Below, piece after piece: positions 23,581-32,847 of a stretch of 64,000 nt of DNA (position 1 is the first letter of the stretch; every line of letters starts with the position of its first letter). The stretch spans positions 3,472,001 to 3,536,000 of the forward strand of contig NZ_CP157428.1 in assembly GCF_041021895.1 (NCBI RefSeq). Reading direction: 5' to 3'. The DNA is from Acinetobacter sp. XH1741 (lineage in GTDB: Bacteria; Pseudomonadota; Gammaproteobacteria; Pseudomonadales; Moraxellaceae). The notes under the pieces are model-generated. The model was given only the letters and a program-made list of their open reading frames with translations, was not told the origin of the DNA and did no database searches. The position numbers and the translations under genes are program-made.

Positions 23581-23967
23581 TTAAGCTGTTGTTTGTTCTA
23601 AAACTTTTTTGAACAAATCTTTTTGTTCTTGGCTTGGCTTAGCTGTTTGTAAAGCCATTAACTGAGACATGTCGCCTTGAACTTTAATTTTACCAGTCAT
23701 GAATGCCTGCATAGCAGCAGCCATATCAAACTCTAAGAATACTTTACGTAAAGTTTCTGCATCCATGTTTAAAGTCGTTTTGGCATTTGAAGACAAACCT
23801 TTTTGGATTTTACCCCCATCTAACGCTAATTCGGTATTTCCAGAAGCATCTGTAACTACTAAATTAATTGCCAAATTCGCAAGAGCTGGTGGCAAATTAA
23901 GATCACCTGCTTCAGCAGTTAATTTTTCGACAGTCGCAAACCAATCATCAGTTAAAAATGCAGGCAT
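23581..23967 (-). CDS. SCP2 sterol-binding domain protein
   Basis: This 128-aa protein is a single SCP2/UbiJ-like lipid-binding fold. It has a hydrophobic cavity-forming N-terminus, LVVTDASGNTELALDGGKIQKG in the middle (read in parts), and the C-terminal FDMAAAMQAFMTGKIKVQGDMSQLMAL, with the MxGKIKVxGDM signature of bacterial SCP2 proteins. It probably binds lipids or acyl chains in the cytoplasm; the substrate is unknown. There is no signal peptide. It is a monocistronic gene flanked by terminators on both sides. Confidence 0.88.
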   Translation of the reverse strand: MPAFLTDDWFATVEKLTAEAGDLNLPPALANLAINLVVTDASGNTELALDGGKIQKGLSSNAKTTLNMDAETLRKVFLEFDMAAAMQAFMTGKIKVQGDMSQLMALQTAKPSQEQKDLFKKVLEQTTA

Positions 23968-24126
23968 GATTCTTCCTCAAATTTATTTGTTCAATTTCTC
24001 TAGTTAGTTGTCTATCCAGACAACATCATGTGAAGCACTTCTGCTTGTGCGTTGTTATAGCATGTAATTTTAATGTTGGGCTATGACTTTTTGTACGGAA
24101 CATTCATTTTTTAGTATTTTGATACA

Positions 24127-24157
24127 TTAAAGGCACTTGTTTATAAAGTGCCTTTAA
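24127..24157. terminator. Terminator between ttcA and SCP2 gene
   Basis: TTAAAGGCACTT / AAGTGCCTTTAA stem with a seven-base loop. A T-run follows on the plus strand after a few bases. It lies downstream of ttcA on the minus strand. Confidence 0.65.
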
Positions 24158-24183
24158 TTGACTTTTTAAATCGTTTAAACGTT

Positions 24184-25089
24184 TTATTCAGCAGCAAAGC
24201 TTAAGTTGACTACATCTAAACGGTTTTTCAGCTCTTCTGGGTCTTTAAAGTCTAGCTCACGCTGTGAATCTAAAGCTTCAAAATCAAACAACTCACGGTC
24301 CGCTAACTGAGACGGAGACACGTTTTGTAATGCACCGAAAATACTGTGTAAGCGTTTCGGATATTGTTTATCCCACTCACGTAGCATTTCATTGAGCATG
24401 GCACGTTGTAAGTTCTCTTGTGAACCACAAAGGTTACACGGAATAATTGGGAACTGGCGCAGCTCTGCATATTTGATAATGTCTTTTTCTTCGACATAGG
24501 CCAAAGGACGAATCAAAATATTTTTCTTATCTGACGATAAAAGTTTAGGTGGCATTGCTTTTAAGCTACCGCCATGGAATAGGTTCAAGAAAAAGGTTGC
24601 AAGAATATCGTCACGGTGATGACCCAAAGCAACTTTAGTTGCGCCAATTTCTTGAGCGAAGCCATAAAGCGAACCACGGCGCAAGCGTGAACATACTGCA
24701 CAGTATGTTTTACCTTCTGGTGTTAAACGCTTGGTAATGGTGTAAGTGTCTTTTTCCAAAATGTAATATGGAATGTTATTTTCTTCCATATAACGTGGTA
24801 AGACATCTTCTGGAAAACCTGGCTGCTTTTGGTCAAGGTTAACCGCAACAATATCAAAGTTGATCGGTGCGATACGTTTGAACTGCAACAAAATGTCGAG
24901 CAAGGTATAACTGTCTTTACCACCAGACACACACACCATGACCTTATCGCCATCTTCAATCATCTTGAAGTCACGAATAGCATGTCCAACTTGACGGCGA
25001 AGCTTCTTAAGCAAACGATAATAGACCGAGCTTGTTGGAAGTTCAGGCTTAAAATTAAATCCTTCGTTGGACTCAACTGGCGCGTACAT
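24184..25089 (-). CDS. ttcA: tRNA 2-thiocytidine(32) synthetase TtcA
   Basis: This 301-aa protein starts at [11 protein letters not shown]; the open frame extends 12 codons upstream, but this start gives the usual length. The ATP pyrophosphatase P-loop SGGKDS is at residues 55-60. The two CxxC pairs that hold a [4Fe-4S] cluster are in [12 protein letters not shown] (C130, C133) and IPCNLCGSQ (C218, C221). It thiolates C32 of certain tRNAs. The gene is followed by a terminator. Its upstream region contains a cluster of DnaA-box-like sequences. Confidence 0.95.
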   Translation of the reverse strand: MYAPVESNEGFNFKPELPTSSVYYRLLKKLRRQVGHAIRDFKMIEDGDKVMVCVSGGKDSYTLLDILLQFKRIAPINFDIVAVNLDQKQPGFPEDVLPRYMEENNIPYYILEKDTYTITKRLTPEGKTYCAVCSRLRRGSLYGFAQEIGATKVALGHHRDDILATFFLNLFHGGSLKAMPPKLLSSDKKNILIRPLAYVEEKDIIKYAELRQFPIIPCNLCGSQENLQRAMLNEMLREWDKQYPKRLHSIFGALQNVSPSQLADRELFDFEALDSQRELDFKDPEELKNRLDVVNLSFAAE

Positions 25090-25593
25090 AGACGAGATAT
25101 ACCCATAAATAAAAATACCGCGCAATTTTATATGATTCGGACGGGAATCGCATCAAAAGAATAGTTTCAATTCTTGAAGTCGTCATAATGCTCATGCATG
25201 ATGCAAAAGCCGTGTTCAATTTTGACCGATGAGTTCATTTTTTGTGCAAAACGCTTACTTTTTGGACTTTTCCACAGTTTTCCACAAAACCTGTGGATAA
25301 AATTGTGGATTTCTTCATACTTGACAAACTGTTTTCACCTTCTGTTAAGGGTTTTATTTAAATTGATCATTTTTTAACCAATGATTTTTACCTTTAATTT
25401 TCAAATAGTTATTCAAGTCAATAGAATCATTTTAAAATTTTTTTTTAATTTTTTTTGATGATGATTCGAACAAAACAGCTTGATTTTTTAAAACAGCCAA
25501 AATAAAAAAAATTACACAAAACTTCTTTCTTTAATATTTTTTGATAAACTCTTTGACAAGTTTCGAATACCTTAAAACTGTGAATAATATAAA
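25090..25593. other. Divergent intergenic region with DnaA-box-like cluster
   Basis: A 504-bp non-coding gap. The left part contains four DnaA-box-like sequences within 45 bp (25268-25312). The right part (about 25360-25560) is extremely AT-rich, with long T and A runs. No tRNA, ORF or repeat family is seen. It serves at least as the promoter region of ttcA (left) and the SLT gene (right). Confidence 0.55.
25268..25312. promoter_or_regulatory. Cluster of four DnaA-box-like sites
   Basis: TTTTCCACA occurs at 25268-25276 and 25278-25286, each matching TTATCCACA at 8 of 9 positions. TGTGGATAA at 25292-25300 is a perfect box on the minus strand. TGTGGATTT at 25304-25312 matches at 7 of 9. Direct DnaA binding is inferred. 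Confidence 0.5.
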
Positions 25594-26460
25594 ATGAAAA
25601 ATTCGGTTCAATATCTTTTTTCTTGTTTACTGGGGATGACCACTTTTTCGGTAGGTATAACGCCGACTTTTGCGGGTCAGATGTACGTTTATCAAGACAA
25701 AAATGGCAGTACATTACTAACCAACCGTAAAAGTTATGATCATTCATTAAAGAAAGTAAAAGTGACTTACTATCCCGATAGTAATATTCACAGCTATACA
25801 AACTGGGGAGCTTCTGAAGCTTCAGTTCTGCCTAGCTATAATAAAAATAAAAATGCGTTTGACCATATTATTAGACAAGCAGCACAACAGCATGGGGTAT
25901 CCGAAGGTTTAATTAAGGCGGTCATGCATACTGAATCTGGGTTTAATGTGAATGCTCACTCTCCAGTCGGTGCTCAAGGTCTAATGCAGCTGATGCCAGC
26001 AACTGCCCGTCGCTTTAACGTATCTAACGCTTATGATCCTCAGCAAAATATCTTTGCTGGTGCGAAATATCTAGGTTGGTTGCTCAAGCGTTTTAATGGC
26101 AATACGCAAATGGCGCTTGCAGCTTATAATGCTGGTGAAGGTAACGTGGATAAATATGGCGGCATTCCCCCATTCCGTGAAACCCAAGATTATGTTCGCC
26201 GCGTAACCAGTCGATATCAAAATTTATATTCTTCTGGGGTAAGCCTTTCATCGTTTAGTAACTCAAATATTTCTACTCAAGCTTTAAATCCCCCTGAGTT
26301 GCCACAAGCCACCACACCTCAACAAGTATCGGCTAAACCTGTTAAATACTCTTCTGCACGTCAAATCGTGACATTGTCAGATGGTACCTATACAGATGCA
26401 CCTACAGGAACTTATGTCACCAATAACGCAACCGCTATTGCGCATATTCGGATTGAGTAA
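25594..26460 (+). CDS. Lytic transglycosylase with SLT domain and DUF4124-like N-terminus
   Basis: This 288-aa protein starts with a signal peptide cleaved near TPTFAGQ (residue about 28). A short DUF4124-like segment (MYVYQDKNGSTLLTNRK) follows. The SLT domain (about 95-205) has the catalytic Glu in AVMHTESGFN and the motifs SPVGAQGLMQLMPATARRF and ALAAYNAGEGNV. The C-terminal third is Ser/Pro/Thr-rich linker. It cleaves peptidoglycan glycan strands in the periplasm. DUF4124 plus SLT is a common arrangement in gammaproteobacteria. The gene stands alone behind the AT-rich gap. Confidence 0.9.
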   Translation: MKNSVQYLFSCLLGMTTFSVGITPTFAGQMYVYQDKNGSTLLTNRKSYDHSLKKVKVTYYPDSNIHSYTNWGASEASVLPSYNKNKNAFDHIIRQAAQQHGVSEGLIKAVMHTESGFNVNAHSPVGAQGLMQLMPATARRFNVSNAYDPQQNIFAGAKYLGWLLKRFNGNTQMALAAYNAGEGNVDKYGGIPPFRETQDYVRRVTSRYQNLYSSGVSLSSFSNSNISTQALNPPELPQATTPQQVSAKPVKYSSARQIVTLSDGTYTDAPTGTYVTNNATAIAHIRIE

Positions 26461-26714
26461 AGCTAAAAATGTCATGCATTCGGATTACTTTTTTAGCCCC
26501 CCCTTTGTCTAAAATTGTAATGATCTATTACCCCACCGTAGGGTTTAGACGAGTAGCGTAAATAACTTGTTTAATTTAAATACGTTCTGATACTCGCAAG
26601 AATGTATCGATTCCTTATTTTTTTCTTGAATTTTTCCCCTAAGCGCCGCATATTAGCTGAATGATTTATAATTTATAAATCAGATAATATTTTAGTTATA
26701 AGAGGATTTTCTCA

Positions 26715-27620
26715 ATGATGCGGATTGGTTTGTTTTTGCTTACCAACCTCGCGGTACTGGTTGTAGCTGGCATTATTTTGTCACTCTTCGGTGTCGGTAG
26801 TTACCATGGCGCGGGTGGCTTAAAACTAGGCAACCTTTTAGTGATCTGTTTTGTGTTTGGTATGGTGGGCTCTTTAGTCTCGCTATTCATGTCAAAATGG
26901 ATGGCTAAGAAAACTACCGGTACAGAACTGATTGACCCAAATGCTCCTCGTAACCAAGCTGAAAGCTGGTTATTGCAAACAGTCGCTGAACTTTCTCAAC
27001 GTGCTGGTATTAACATGCCAGAAGTTGGTATCTTCCCATCATATCAGTCTAATGCGTTTGCAACAGGCTGGAATAAAAATGATGCCTTAGTTTCCGTTTC
27101 ATCCGGTCTACTTGAGCGTATGAACAAAGATGAGCTACGTGCAGTGCTTGCGCACGAGATTGGTCACGTTGCAAATGGTGACATGGTCACATTGGCACTC
27201 ATCCAAGGTGTAGTGAACGCCTTTGTTATGTTCTTCGCTCGTGTTGTGGGTGACTTTATTGACCGTAATGTTTTTGGTCGTCAAGATGATCAAGCACCTG
27301 GTATGGGTTACTTCCTCATTACCATGGTTTTAGATATCGTATTCGGTATTCTTGCTTCTGCTATTGTCATGTGGTTCTCTCGTTACCGTGAATACCGTGC
27401 TGATGAAGCCGGTGCACGTTTAGCTGGTAAACAAGCAATGATTTCTGCTCTATTACGTTTACAAGCTGAATCAGAGTTACCAGACCAAATGCCAAAAGAA
27501 ATGAAAGCATTCGCAATTGCGGAAGGTAAAGAACAAGGCTTTAGTTTAGCTGCTTTGTTCCAAACTCACCCTACAATTGAACAGCGTGTTGCGGCTCTAC
27601 ATCAGTTAGATTGCCCATAA
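26715..27620 (+). CDS. htpX: Protease HtpX
   Basis: This 301-aa integral membrane M48 zinc metalloprotease has two N-terminal membrane helices (about residues 4-24 and 36-56), the active site [10 protein letters not shown] (HExxH), two further helices (about 155-175 and 190-215), and the third zinc ligand Glu in [11 protein letters not shown]. It takes part in inner-membrane protein quality control together with FtsH, whose gene is at 52114. Tandem ATGs (26715, 26718) follow AGAGG. It ends before a strong terminator. Confidence 0.95.
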   Translation: MMRIGLFLLTNLAVLVVAGIILSLFGVGSYHGAGGLKLGNLLVICFVFGMVGSLVSLFMSKWMAKKTTGTELIDPNAPRNQAESWLLQTVAELSQRAGINMPEVGIFPSYQSNAFATGWNKNDALVSVSSGLLERMNKDELRAVLAHEIGHVANGDMVTLALIQGVVNAFVMFFARVVGDFIDRNVFGRQDDQAPGMGYFLITMVLDIVFGILASAIVMWFSRYREYRADEAGARLAGKQAMISALLRLQAESELPDQMPKEMKAFAIAEGKEQGFSLAALFQTHPTIEQRVAALHQLDCP

Positions 27621-27628
27621 GACGCTTA

Positions 27629-27656
27629 AAAAAGCCTCCACTTGGAGGCTTTTTTA
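27629..27656. terminator. htpX terminator (bidirectional)
   Basis: AAAAAAGCCTCC / GGAGGCTTTTTT stem around ACTT, with T-runs on both sides, shared with the convergent DUF4112 gene. Confidence 0.9.
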
Positions 27657-28232
27657 TTAGGTTGAGTGGAACAGTCCCCACAGAAAACTGATCCCCCACC
27701 ACATCGCAAAACCAATAAGAATAAGCACAAATAATCCGAGTAAATCGGGTATATGTAACCATAACCAACTCACAACAGGGTTACGCCAAAATGCGGACTG
27801 TTGTTGCTTCTTTTCCAGTTTCTCGTGTAAATAAGGATGAATGACATGAATATCACTCTGGATCGCATATTCTTCACGTATATGGGCATGAACCACCTCT
27901 AACGCTTTTCTGCTCGGGCGTATAAAAATATCGAAAATAGTTCCTGCTACTGGAACACATCCAACGACAGCATCGACTATAGCCAATTTGATTACTGGGG
28001 TTAATTTATGCTGGGGCACGCCAATTTGCTTGGCTTTATATATGGCGTAGCACGTTAGAACAAAACCTGCTACATCACCTGCAATTGGAATAGTACTTAA
28101 GGCAGCATCAGCGCCAATACCCTGCTTTGTAAAAGGAATACGGACGGCACTATCCATCATGGTGGCGAACTTGGCAAGGTCTCGTTCTAGTGCGATGACC
28201 TGCTGCTGTGTTAATTTTTTTTCTTGAGGCAT
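27657..28232 (-). CDS. DUF4112 membrane protein
   Basis: The start is taken as MPQEKKLTQQ (ATG at 28230-28232); the open frame begins three codons earlier at a TTG. The protein has the DUF4112 layout. A cytosolic helix with LARFATMMDSAVRIPF-like sequence precedes IPIAGDVAGFVLTCYAIYKA (about residues 48-70) and AIVDAVVGCVPVAGTIFDIFIRPSRKA (about 85-112; read in parts). A C-terminal membrane helix is LLGLFVLILIGFAMWW. The function of the family is unknown. It is convergent with htpX. Confidence 0.85.
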   Translation of the reverse strand: MPQEKKLTQQQVIALERDLAKFATMMDSAVRIPFTKQGIGADAALSTIPIAGDVAGFVLTCYAIYKAKQIGVPQHKLTPVIKLAIVDAVVGCVPVAGTIFDIFIRPSRKALEVVHAHIREEYAIQSDIHVIHPYLHEKLEKKQQQSAFWRNPVVSWLWLHIPDLLGLFVLILIGFAMWWGISFLWGLFHST

Positions 28233-28304
28233 CTCAATCAAATATATTAAGAGAAGTTAATCTTAATATACGTGATTTAATGCCTGTTTTTAAATTGTTT
28301 GCTT

Positions 28305-31300
28305 TTAACTTGAAACTTTCGATTTAAACAGTGAGCGTAATAACACATACATGACTGGAATAAAGAATAAAACTAGCACTGTACCAAACATTACACCCCC
28401 TAAAATACTAATACCAATTTCTTGACGGCTAACCGCACCAGCGCCTTGTGCAAACACAAGTGGAATGACACCAGCACCAAATGCTAAAGAAGTCATTAGA
28501 ATCGGTCTTAATCGCAAGCTCGCACCTTCTAAAGCGGCCTGAATAGCATTCTTTCCTTTCTCTTGAGCCAATGCAGCGAACTCAACAATTAAAATTGCGT
28601 TTTTACATGACAACCCAATCGTGGTTAGAAGCGCAATTTGGAAATAGACATCATTAGGCAAACCAAAAATATAAGAGAAAATGACACTTCCCCCTACCCC
28701 TAACGGGATAGAAGTCATTACAGCAGCCGGAATACTTAAGCTCTCATATAAAGCTGCTAAACATAAGAAAATGAAACCTGCTGAAATGAGATATAACCAT
28801 ACAGCCTGATTCGTCGACTTTTGTTCCTCAAAAGACAAACCAGTCCATGCTAAGCCAATATCTTTTTGTTGGTTCACAAGTTGCTCAACATCTTTCATCG
28901 CCTGACCTGAACTACTGCTACTCGCTACATCTGCTTGTAGCTGTAAAGCACTATAGCCCATATAGCGTTTGACAATTTCAGGAGCTCCGCCCCAACTGAG
29001 GTTAGCAAATGAGCTAAAAGGAACCATTTCATTTTGGCTATTGCGCACAGACCAGTTATATAAATCTTCAGGTTTAGATCTGAACTCGGCATCACCTTGA
29101 ATCATGACGCGTTTAATACGCCCGCGATCAATAAAGTCATTTACATAAGTTCCGCCCCAAGCACTCGACAAAGTATTATTAATAGCTGATAACTCTAGTC
29201 CATTTGCCAAAGCCTGTTTCTGGTCAATCTTGATATTTAGATTTGCCTTGCTGTTGGTAGACTGTTTATCAAAGTTTTCAAAAGTGGAATAGTTTTTACT
29301 TTGTGTTTGTAACTGACGGAACATGCCATCAAGGAAATTTTGTCCTTGCCCATTTAAGTCTTGAATCCAGAAGTCCAATCCATCAGTCTGCCCCAAACCA
29401 TTGACCGATGGTGGTAAAGTCACATTAATCTGGGCGTTATTAAACTGACTGAAATATTTCATTGCCCGCTTTTGTATAGCGTCTGCCGAATTCTCTTTTC
29501 CTGTACGTACATCCCACGGTTTTAAAGCAATAAAACCTTGTGCTAAGTTTTGCCCTGTACCCGCATTATTTCGGCCATAACGGATTAAAACTAAATTCAC
29601 GTTTTTATCTTCTTGAGTCAGAAAATATTGGCGGACTTGCTCACCAATTTTTTTACTCTGAGACATTGGTGCACTGTCTACAAGCTTAATTTGAACACTT
29701 AAAATGCCCTGATCTTCTTTAGGAATAAATCCACTTTTTAAACCGCTATAGAACAGCGCAAAAACTGCAATCAGCGCCACAAAAATCACAATAACTGATT
29801 TGCTGTAGTGAATACTCGTCTGCACAATCTTGATATATTGATTTTTAAGTTGATCAATTTTTTGATTAAACCAAATAGCCCAGCGCATAGGTTCAGGGTT
29901 AGGTTTTAAGATTAATGCGCATAAAGCAGGTGTTAAGACCAATGCAACAATGAGCGATAGCGACATAGCTGCAACTAAGGTAATGGAAAACTGGCGGTAA
30001 ATAACGCCAATTGATCCACCTAAAAAGGACATTGGAATAAAAACAGCAGTTAAAACCAAGGTAATCCCGATCAAAGCACCACTAATTTCACTCATCGATT
30101 CAATAGCGGCTTCTTTCGGAGTTAAATGCTGTTCATGCATAAGCCGTTCAACGTTTTCCACGACCACAATGGCATCATCAACTAGCAAGCCAATAGCAAG
30201 TACCAGTGCAAATAACGTTAATGTATTAATACTAAAGCCGAGCACATATAAAACGCCAAAAGTTCCCAAAATCACCACTGGAACGGTAATACTCGGAATG
30301 AGTGTCGCGCGCCAGCTTTGTAAAAACAGGAACATCACCAAAATAACCAAAATAATGGCTTCAATGAGGGTCTTTACAACTTCTTTAATTGACTCTTGAA
30401 CAAACGGCGTATTATCTCGTGGATAAACGATTTTATAGCCGGCTGGTAGTTTAGTTGAAAGCTGATCTAGGGTTTGATGGATGAGTTTAGAGGTTTGAAT
30501 CGCATTGGCGCCTGAAGATAACGAAATACTCACACCTGCAGCAGGATAACCATTAATCGTATTTAAAAATTGATAGTTTTCAGCCCCTAGCTCAACTCTA
30601 GCAATATCTTTTAAATAAACATAACCTGCCGTTTTATTTGACTTTACAACTATATTTTGGAAGTCCTCGACTGTTTTGAGTCGAGAACCCGCGGTCACTT
30701 TTGTATTTAAATATTGCCCATCAATAACGGGTAAATCACCAATTGCACCTGCGGCAACTTGGGTATTTTGAGCTGTGATTGCATTCGCAACATCACTTGG
30801 CATTAAATTATATTGCTTTAACTTCTCTGGATTTAGCCAAATACGCATCGCATATTGCGAACCGAATATATCAGTTTCACCCACCCCATCAATACGATTC
30901 AGGTTATCTACCACATGTGTAGTTAAATAGTCTGACAGCTCAATGTTTCCTGTTTTACCAGTCGAGTCATATAAGCCGATTACCATAAAAGTATCGCCTA
31001 AAGACTTGGTAACGGTGACACCCTGACGCTGAACTTCATCCGGTAAACGGCGTATGACACCACTAATGCTATTTTGTACTTGTACCTGAGCGGTATCTGG
31101 GTTTGTTCCGTTATCAAAGCTAATGGTAATTCGGCTACGCCCAGATGAATCACTTGATGAACTAAAATAAAGTAAGTGATCAATCCCTTGGATTTGCTGC
31201 TCTAAAATTTGAGTAACACTTTGCTCAACAGTTTGTGCATCTGCACCACTATAGTTGGCAGACACTGTAATTTTCGGAGGTGCAATATCGGGATACCGCT

Positions 31301-31400
31301 CTACGGGCAAATGCATCACCGAAAATATACCGAAAGCCATAACAATGATTGCCAAAACATTGGCAAAAATGGGACGCTGAATAAAAAATTTAGATAGCAT
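28305..31400 (-). CDS. RND multidrug efflux permease (HAE1 type), without adjacent adaptor
   Basis: At 1031 aa this is normal for HAE1-type RND pumps. It begins MLSKFFIQRPIFANVLAI and has twelve membrane helices in two blocks (about 340-500 and 855-1020). The proton-relay helix motif ALVLAIGLLVDDAIVVVENVER carries paired Asp residues, and SLSLIVALVLTPALCALILKP follows (both read in parts). A homotrimeric proton/drug antiporter is expected, with an adaptor and outer-membrane channel. No adaptor (MFP) gene lies beside it, so it must borrow one encoded elsewhere. It could be the pump called ArpB in A. baumannii; this is not certain, so no symbol is given. Confidence 0.88.
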   Translation of the reverse strand: MLSKFFIQRPIFANVLAIIVMAFGIFSVMHLPVERYPDIAPPKITVSANYSGADAQTVEQSVTQILEQQIQGIDHLLYFSSSSDSSGRSRITISFDNGTNPDTAQVQVQNSISGVIRRLPDEVQRQGVTVTKSLGDTFMVIGLYDSTGKTGNIELSDYLTTHVVDNLNRIDGVGETDIFGSQYAMRIWLNPEKLKQYNLMPSDVANAITAQNTQVAAGAIGDLPVIDGQYLNTKVTAGSRLKTVEDFQNIVVKSNKTAGYVYLKDIARVELGAENYQFLNTINGYPAAGVSISLSSGANAIQTSKLIHQTLDQLSTKLPAGYKIVYPRDNTPFVQESIKEVVKTLIEAIILVILVMFLFLQSWRATLIPSITVPVVILGTFGVLYVLGFSINTLTLFALVLAIGLLVDDAIVVVENVERLMHEQHLTPKEAAIESMSEISGALIGITLVLTAVFIPMSFLGGSIGVIYRQFSITLVAAMSLSLIVALVLTPALCALILKPNPEPMRWAIWFNQKIDQLKNQYIKIVQTSIHYSKSVIVIFVALIAVFALFYSGLKSGFIPKEDQGILSVQIKLVDSAPMSQSKKIGEQVRQYFLTQEDKNVNLVLIRYGRNNAGTGQNLAQGFIALKPWDVRTGKENSADAIQKRAMKYFSQFNNAQINVTLPPSVNGLGQTDGLDFWIQDLNGQGQNFLDGMFRQLQTQSKNYSTFENFDKQSTNSKANLNIKIDQKQALANGLELSAINNTLSSAWGGTYVNDFIDRGRIKRVMIQGDAEFRSKPEDLYNWSVRNSQNEMVPFSSFANLSWGGAPEIVKRYMGYSALQLQADVASSSSSGQAMKDVEQLVNQQKDIGLAWTGLSFEEQKSTNQAVWLYLISAGFIFLCLAALYESLSIPAAVMTSIPLGVGGSVIFSYIFGLPNDVYFQIALLTTIGLSCKNAILIVEFAALAQEKGKNAIQAALEGASLRLRPILMTSLAFGAGVIPLVFAQGAGAVSRQEIGISILGGVMFGTVLVLFFIPVMYVLLRSLFKSKVSS

Positions 31401-31664
31401 GGCTGCTCGGTATGATGTCGTTAACTAACAGGAATAAATGCCGCGTTGAGGCCTAGTGATCATCAACGAGCAGTCTAAAAAAGACAAGTAGAATTAGAAC
31501 AATAAATGTAATTAAGACAAAAACAAAGGGTGATATACCATTTCCAACAAACCAATAAAAAACCAGTTAAATAGTGTCACTGAAAATTCATGAATTCTTC
31601 ATGATCATGTCAAACTAAAACACCAGACTTGAGGTGTATTAACTAAAACAATATGGGTAGAATT

Positions 31665-32801
31665 ATGTTTAAAAAAGCACTTTTATGCTTAAGTTTAATA
31701 AGTCTAGTTGGTTGTAATGATGATAAAACTGAAACCACACCAACTACACCAGAATATCAATATCCTAAAATTTTAGTAATAGGACACCGCGGTGCTAGCG
31801 CTTTACGTCCTGAACATACCTTAGCTTCATATCAAAAAGCCATTGATGATGGTGCTGACTTTATTGAACCTGATCTAGTTTCAACAAAAGATGGCGTATT
31901 GGTTACGCGTCATGAAAATGAAATTGGTGGTACAACCAATATAAGTACCCTCACCCAATTTGCTGATCGTAAAACCACAAAAAATATTGATGGCTTAAAC
32001 TTAACAGGTTGGTTCACAGAAGACTTCACTTTAAATGAATTACAACAAGTTAAAGCACGTGAGCGCATTCCTGAGTTCCGACCAGCAAACACCGCTTATA
32101 ATGATCTCTATTCAATTCCAACACTCGAACAAGTCATTGAACTCGCCGAAGCAAATTATAAAAAAACCGGAAAAATTATTGGTTTATATATTGAAACCAA
32201 ACATCCGACTTATTTTAAAAATAAAAATTTGGCTATGGAAGACACACTTCTTAAAACTCTTGCCAAGTATCAATACACTCGCGATATCGCACCTATCTAT
32301 TTGCAGTCATTTGAAGTCAGCAATTTAAAATATTTAAAAGATCAACTTGATCTACATAAGACACTTAAACATGCGCAAATCATTCAGTTATATGATGCAA
32401 AAACATCTCGACCAGCCGACTTTGTTGAATCTGGTGTGTCTAAAACATATGGTGATTTAGCTACAGCACAAAGCTTAAAAGATGTTGCCAAATATGCAAA
32501 TGGCGTAGGCCCAAGCAAAAACTACATTCTTAATTTCAATAATGATGGTTCAGTACAAACCACTTCATTTATTACCGATGCACATGCCGCTGGCTTAAAA
32601 GTACATCCTTATACTTTCCGCCCAGAAAACAACTTTTTACCACAACCTTTAAAATGTAGCGATAAACCTGCCGAGCGTTGCCCAACAGGTGCTCTAAAAG
32701 AGTTTGAAGCATATTTTAAAGCAGGTGTAGATGGTGTCTTTACCGATGACCCAGCACTTGGCCGTCAAGCTGTGACTAATTTTGAGAAAGTAGCAAAATA
32801 A
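31665..32801 (+). CDS. glpQ: Glycerophosphodiester phosphodiesterase, lipoprotein
   Basis: The start MFKKALLCLSLISLVGC gives a proper signal with lipobox LVGC; the upstream in-frame ATG at 31653 would add only four residues. The GDPD domain begins VIGHRGASALRPEHTLASYQ, with the catalytic His-Arg and metal-ligand Glu. FIEPDLVSTKDGVLVTRHENE has the second catalytic His, and the C-terminal GVDGVFTDDPALG is characteristic. It hydrolyses glycerophosphodiesters to glycerol-3-phosphate in the periplasm or at the outer membrane. The product feeds the GlpK/GlpD route encoded at 40.5-43.8 kb. Confidence 0.92.
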   Translation: MFKKALLCLSLISLVGCNDDKTETTPTTPEYQYPKILVIGHRGASALRPEHTLASYQKAIDDGADFIEPDLVSTKDGVLVTRHENEIGGTTNISTLTQFADRKTTKNIDGLNLTGWFTEDFTLNELQQVKARERIPEFRPANTAYNDLYSIPTLEQVIELAEANYKKTGKIIGLYIETKHPTYFKNKNLAMEDTLLKTLAKYQYTRDIAPIYLQSFEVSNLKYLKDQLDLHKTLKHAQIIQLYDAKTSRPADFVESGVSKTYGDLATAQSLKDVAKYANGVGPSKNYILNFNNDGSVQTTSFITDAHAAGLKVHPYTFRPENNFLPQPLKCSDKPAERCPTGALKEFEAYFKAGVDGVFTDDPALGRQAVTNFEKVAK

Positions 32802-32814
32802 TTAAATACTTAAT

Positions 32815-32847
32815 AAAAAAATGGGGCATTGAATGCCCCATTTTTTT
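32815..32847. terminator. Bidirectional terminator
   Basis: AAAAATGGGGCATT / AATGCCCCATTTTT stem between glpQ and the convergent metallohydrolase. Confidence 0.88.

Noticed and set aside
25268..25560. A chromosomal replication origin
   Set aside because: DnaA-like boxes and AT-rich sequence are present, but no dnaA, dnaN, gidA or rpmH gene is nearby and no ordered 13-mer array is seen. Kept only as a DnaA-box cluster.
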